Positions 62,355-64,000 of a DNA stretch of 64,000 nucleotides are shown here, piece by piece. Under the pieces are notes generated by a model, which was not told the DNA's origin, searched no databases, and saw only the letters and a program-made list of their open reading frames with translations. The first letter of the stretch is position 1, and each line of letters begins with the position of its first letter. Origin of the DNA: J054 sp963850255 (GTDB taxonomy: Bacteria > Pseudomonadota > Gammaproteobacteria > Steroidobacterales > GCA-2729495); assembly GCA_963850255.1 (NCBI GenBank), contig CAWKLL010000008.1, positions 8,575-72,574 on the forward strand. Reading direction: 5' to 3'. The position numbers were made by a program, and so were the translations under genes.

Positions 62355-64000
62355 ATGAACAGAAGATTGCTGCTCGGCGTATTGCTGATTGGGACTGTCC
62401 TGTCTGGCGCATGCTCCCATCTCGAACCAGGCTCGCCGGTGGTCTCCGCCGCCGAAACCCAGGTAGAAATCAAAGACGGCTGGTACTACATCAATGGACA
62501 AAAGTTTTTTGTCAATGCGTTGGGGTACGAAATAAACGCGAGACCCGGTCAGCATCCCTACGTAAAGAGGTGGTCCCAGCCGGAACTGGTGAAAAGCGAT
62601 CTCGCCGCCATAAAAGAGGCAGGCTTTAATGCAATTCGCACCTGGTCGGAGCTTTCCGAGGAAGAACTGAAAGTTGCACAGGAATCCGGGTTGAAAGTCG
62701 TCTTGGGTATCGGTATCAATCCGGAAGACGATTTCTCGAATCCGGAAGTGATCAAGCGCTTAATGGGCATTGTAAAAAATGTCCTTGCGTACTCAAAAAA
62801 CTATGATTCAGTCATCACCTATCTCATCATGAATGAGCCCATGCCGCATCACATTAAGACGGTCGGCGCGCAGGCGACGGTCGACCTGTGGAAAAAAATG
62901 CGGGATTTGATTCACCGCGAGCATCCAGGCATCCCGGTCACGATCAGTGGAAACTCGACCGTTACCGAGTTTGTCGATATGAACGTGTTTGATGTGTATG
63001 CGTACAACTCGTATGACTATGATGGCTTCAACTATACGCATGGATTTGCCAACGCCGCCCGAATCTTGCCGCAGCTGAATGGGCAGGGTAAACCGCTGCT
63101 ACTGACTGAATTTGGCATGTCTGTGTCCCGTCAGGGGGGCGAATCACGCTACGGCGCCAATACTTTGATGGCACAGATGGAAATCTTGCCCTGGTACTAC
63201 CGGGAGTTACTGGATGCCGGCGCGGCAGGTGCCTGCCCCTTTTACTACGCGGATGGCTGGTGGAAAGGCGACGAGCCGGGTAAGCACAACGATACGCCGG
63301 AAGAGTGGTTTGGCTTTTGGGGCTATCGCGATGCGGAGGACACCGTCGGCTACCCGCGTCCGGTCTGGCACGCGATGAAAGAGTACAACATGGCGCTGAT
63401 AAGCTCGCCCAAAAATCAGGCGTTTTACAGGAACGAGGTACCGCTGGAAATTTTTCTGCAGGATGATGTCCACAGCATCAGGGTCGTTTACCAGGATCGG
63501 ATCATTTACACGCGCAACGACATTGCGGATTATCACCTCGAGGATACGATCAGCTTTGCCGGAGAAGGCCTGAGCGACCGCGAGCTCGTTTTCGAGTTTT
63601 ACGACGACAATGAACAACTGCTTAAACTGGAGGCCATCGTTATTCTGACGGGCGACGAGGAAGTTGAATGGCCGGCGTTGACCATTGCAACGCCATTGAC
63701 AAACCTCGAGGAGGATCGGCAAGCAAAAATCGAGATAACGCTCGAGAACGATTCGCCATTTACGCTTGCGGAAGAAGTGCGCTACCTCTTTGCCACCCAC
63801 ATCGGATGGTCGCGCGGAGAGAGAAAGCGCTGGGCAATCGACCGGTCATTGAACAGCCAGACGATGACGGACAGCTATGTCGTTCCCGATCAAAGTCCGG
63901 TGCTCGGGCTGTATGCCGGGACGGAAATCACATATGGCAAGTTTGTCAAAACCATTCATGATGAACACCTGATTTATCGCGGTACCTGGGCTGACCCGAT
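62355..64000 (+). CDS. glycosidase-like lipoprotein (TIM-barrel type), incomplete at window end
   Basis: ATG 62355 starts a lipoprotein signal (NRRLLLGVLLIGTVLSGAC), then a secreted domain with family phrases of GH2/GH5-type barrels: WYYINGQKFFVNALGYEINA, FNAIRTWSEL, TYLIMNEPMPH (the acid/base Glu in NEP) and LLLTEFGMSVSRQ (nucleophile Glu in TEFG). After residue 360 a beta-rich accessory domain begins. Over 540 codons are open and run off the window. A start at 62343 is also in frame. It probably acts on a polysaccharide outside the inner membrane; substrate unknown. Confidence 0.75.
   Translation, partial: MNRRLLLGVLLIGTVLSGACSHLEPGSPVVSAAETQVEIKDGWYYINGQKFFVNALGYEINARPGQHPYVKRWSQPELVKSDLAAIKEAGFNAIRTWSELSEEELKVAQESGLKVVLGIGINPEDDFSNPEVIKRLMGIVKNVLAYSKNYDSVITYLIMNEPMPHHIKTVGAQATVDLWKKMRDLIHREHPGIPVTISGNSTVTEFVDMNVFDVYAYNSYDYDGFNYTHGFANAARILPQLNGQGKPLLLTEFGMSVSRQGGESRYGANTLMAQMEILPWYYRELLDAGAAGACPFYYADGWWKGDEPGKHNDTPEEWFGFWGYRDAEDTVGYPRPVWHAMKEYNMALISSPKNQAFYRNEVPLEIFLQDDVHSIRVVYQDRIIYTRNDIADYHLEDTISFAGEGLSDRELVFEFYDDNEQLLKLEAIVILTGDEEVEWPALTIATPLTNLEEDRQAKIEITLENDSPFTLAEEVRYLFATHIGWSRGERKRWAIDRSLNSQTMTDSYVVPDQSPVLGLYAGTEITYGKFVKTIHDEHLIYRGTWADP

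Overview
The window looks like a moderately GC-rich gammaproteobacterial chromosome. Markers are a mutY-yggX pair, AsmA, a HiPIP, the egtB-egtD ergothioneine genes and SPFH HflK/HflC proteins. I cannot assign a genus. Many genes carry frameshifts or in-frame stops (ppc, an MFS permease, a PhyH dioxygenase, two outer-membrane proteins, a SEC-C protein, a Fic protein) beside fully intact neighbours. That points to local gene decay, to assembly errors, or to both.

Layout. 1-7.5 kb: a decayed phosphoenolpyruvate carboxylase, then an intact ackA-xfp pair (acetate kinase, phosphoketolase), a decayed Cys-rich lipoprotein, and the C-terminal stub of an aspartase/fumarase cut off by a palindromic repeat. 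7.4-24.4 kb: an intact tRNA-Gly(CCC) and three degenerate tRNA-Gly pieces (near 2.0, 9.8 and 24.4 kb) bracket accessory genes. These include two secreted proteins, a divergent cluster (two methyltransferases, PhyH dioxygenase, OpuB-type ABC importer, MFS), three tiny membrane proteins, and a Rieske oxygenase/ABM/MFS group facing a HiPIP plus a large secreted protein. 24.5-36.3 kb reads like core genome: a four-gene signalling operon (HDOD, response regulator, PAS histidine kinase, REC-GGDEF-EAL), a pilin-like gene, AsmA, mutY-yggX and egtB-egtD.

36.6-64 kb is the striking part. An intact tRNA-Phe(GAA) is followed by six direct-repeat copies of its 3' part (about 45-47 bases, ending in the CCA) spaced 3.5-4.6 kb apart. 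Five copies are preceded by the same roughly 100-base block containing tandem GTTATGCAC-type direct repeats at 10-base spacing. A further copy of the block alone lies at 59.5 kb. This is a tandem array of at least six cassettes that share one boundary module, carry unrelated cargo in mixed orientation, and contain no visible recombinase. Cargo includes a glycosyltransferase with outer-membrane proteins; an AlaDH-like enzyme, XRE regulator and HflK/HflC pair; an AbiE toxin-antitoxin; SEC-C and Fic proteins; an eight-heme cytochrome c; the mobile mystery A/B (HTH/Fic) pair; a membrane alpha/beta hydrolase; and a glycosidase-like lipoprotein that runs off the window. I regard this array as the best candidate for an undescribed system: trans-mobilised, tRNA-Phe-targeted cassettes, or the record of repeated accretion by related satellites.
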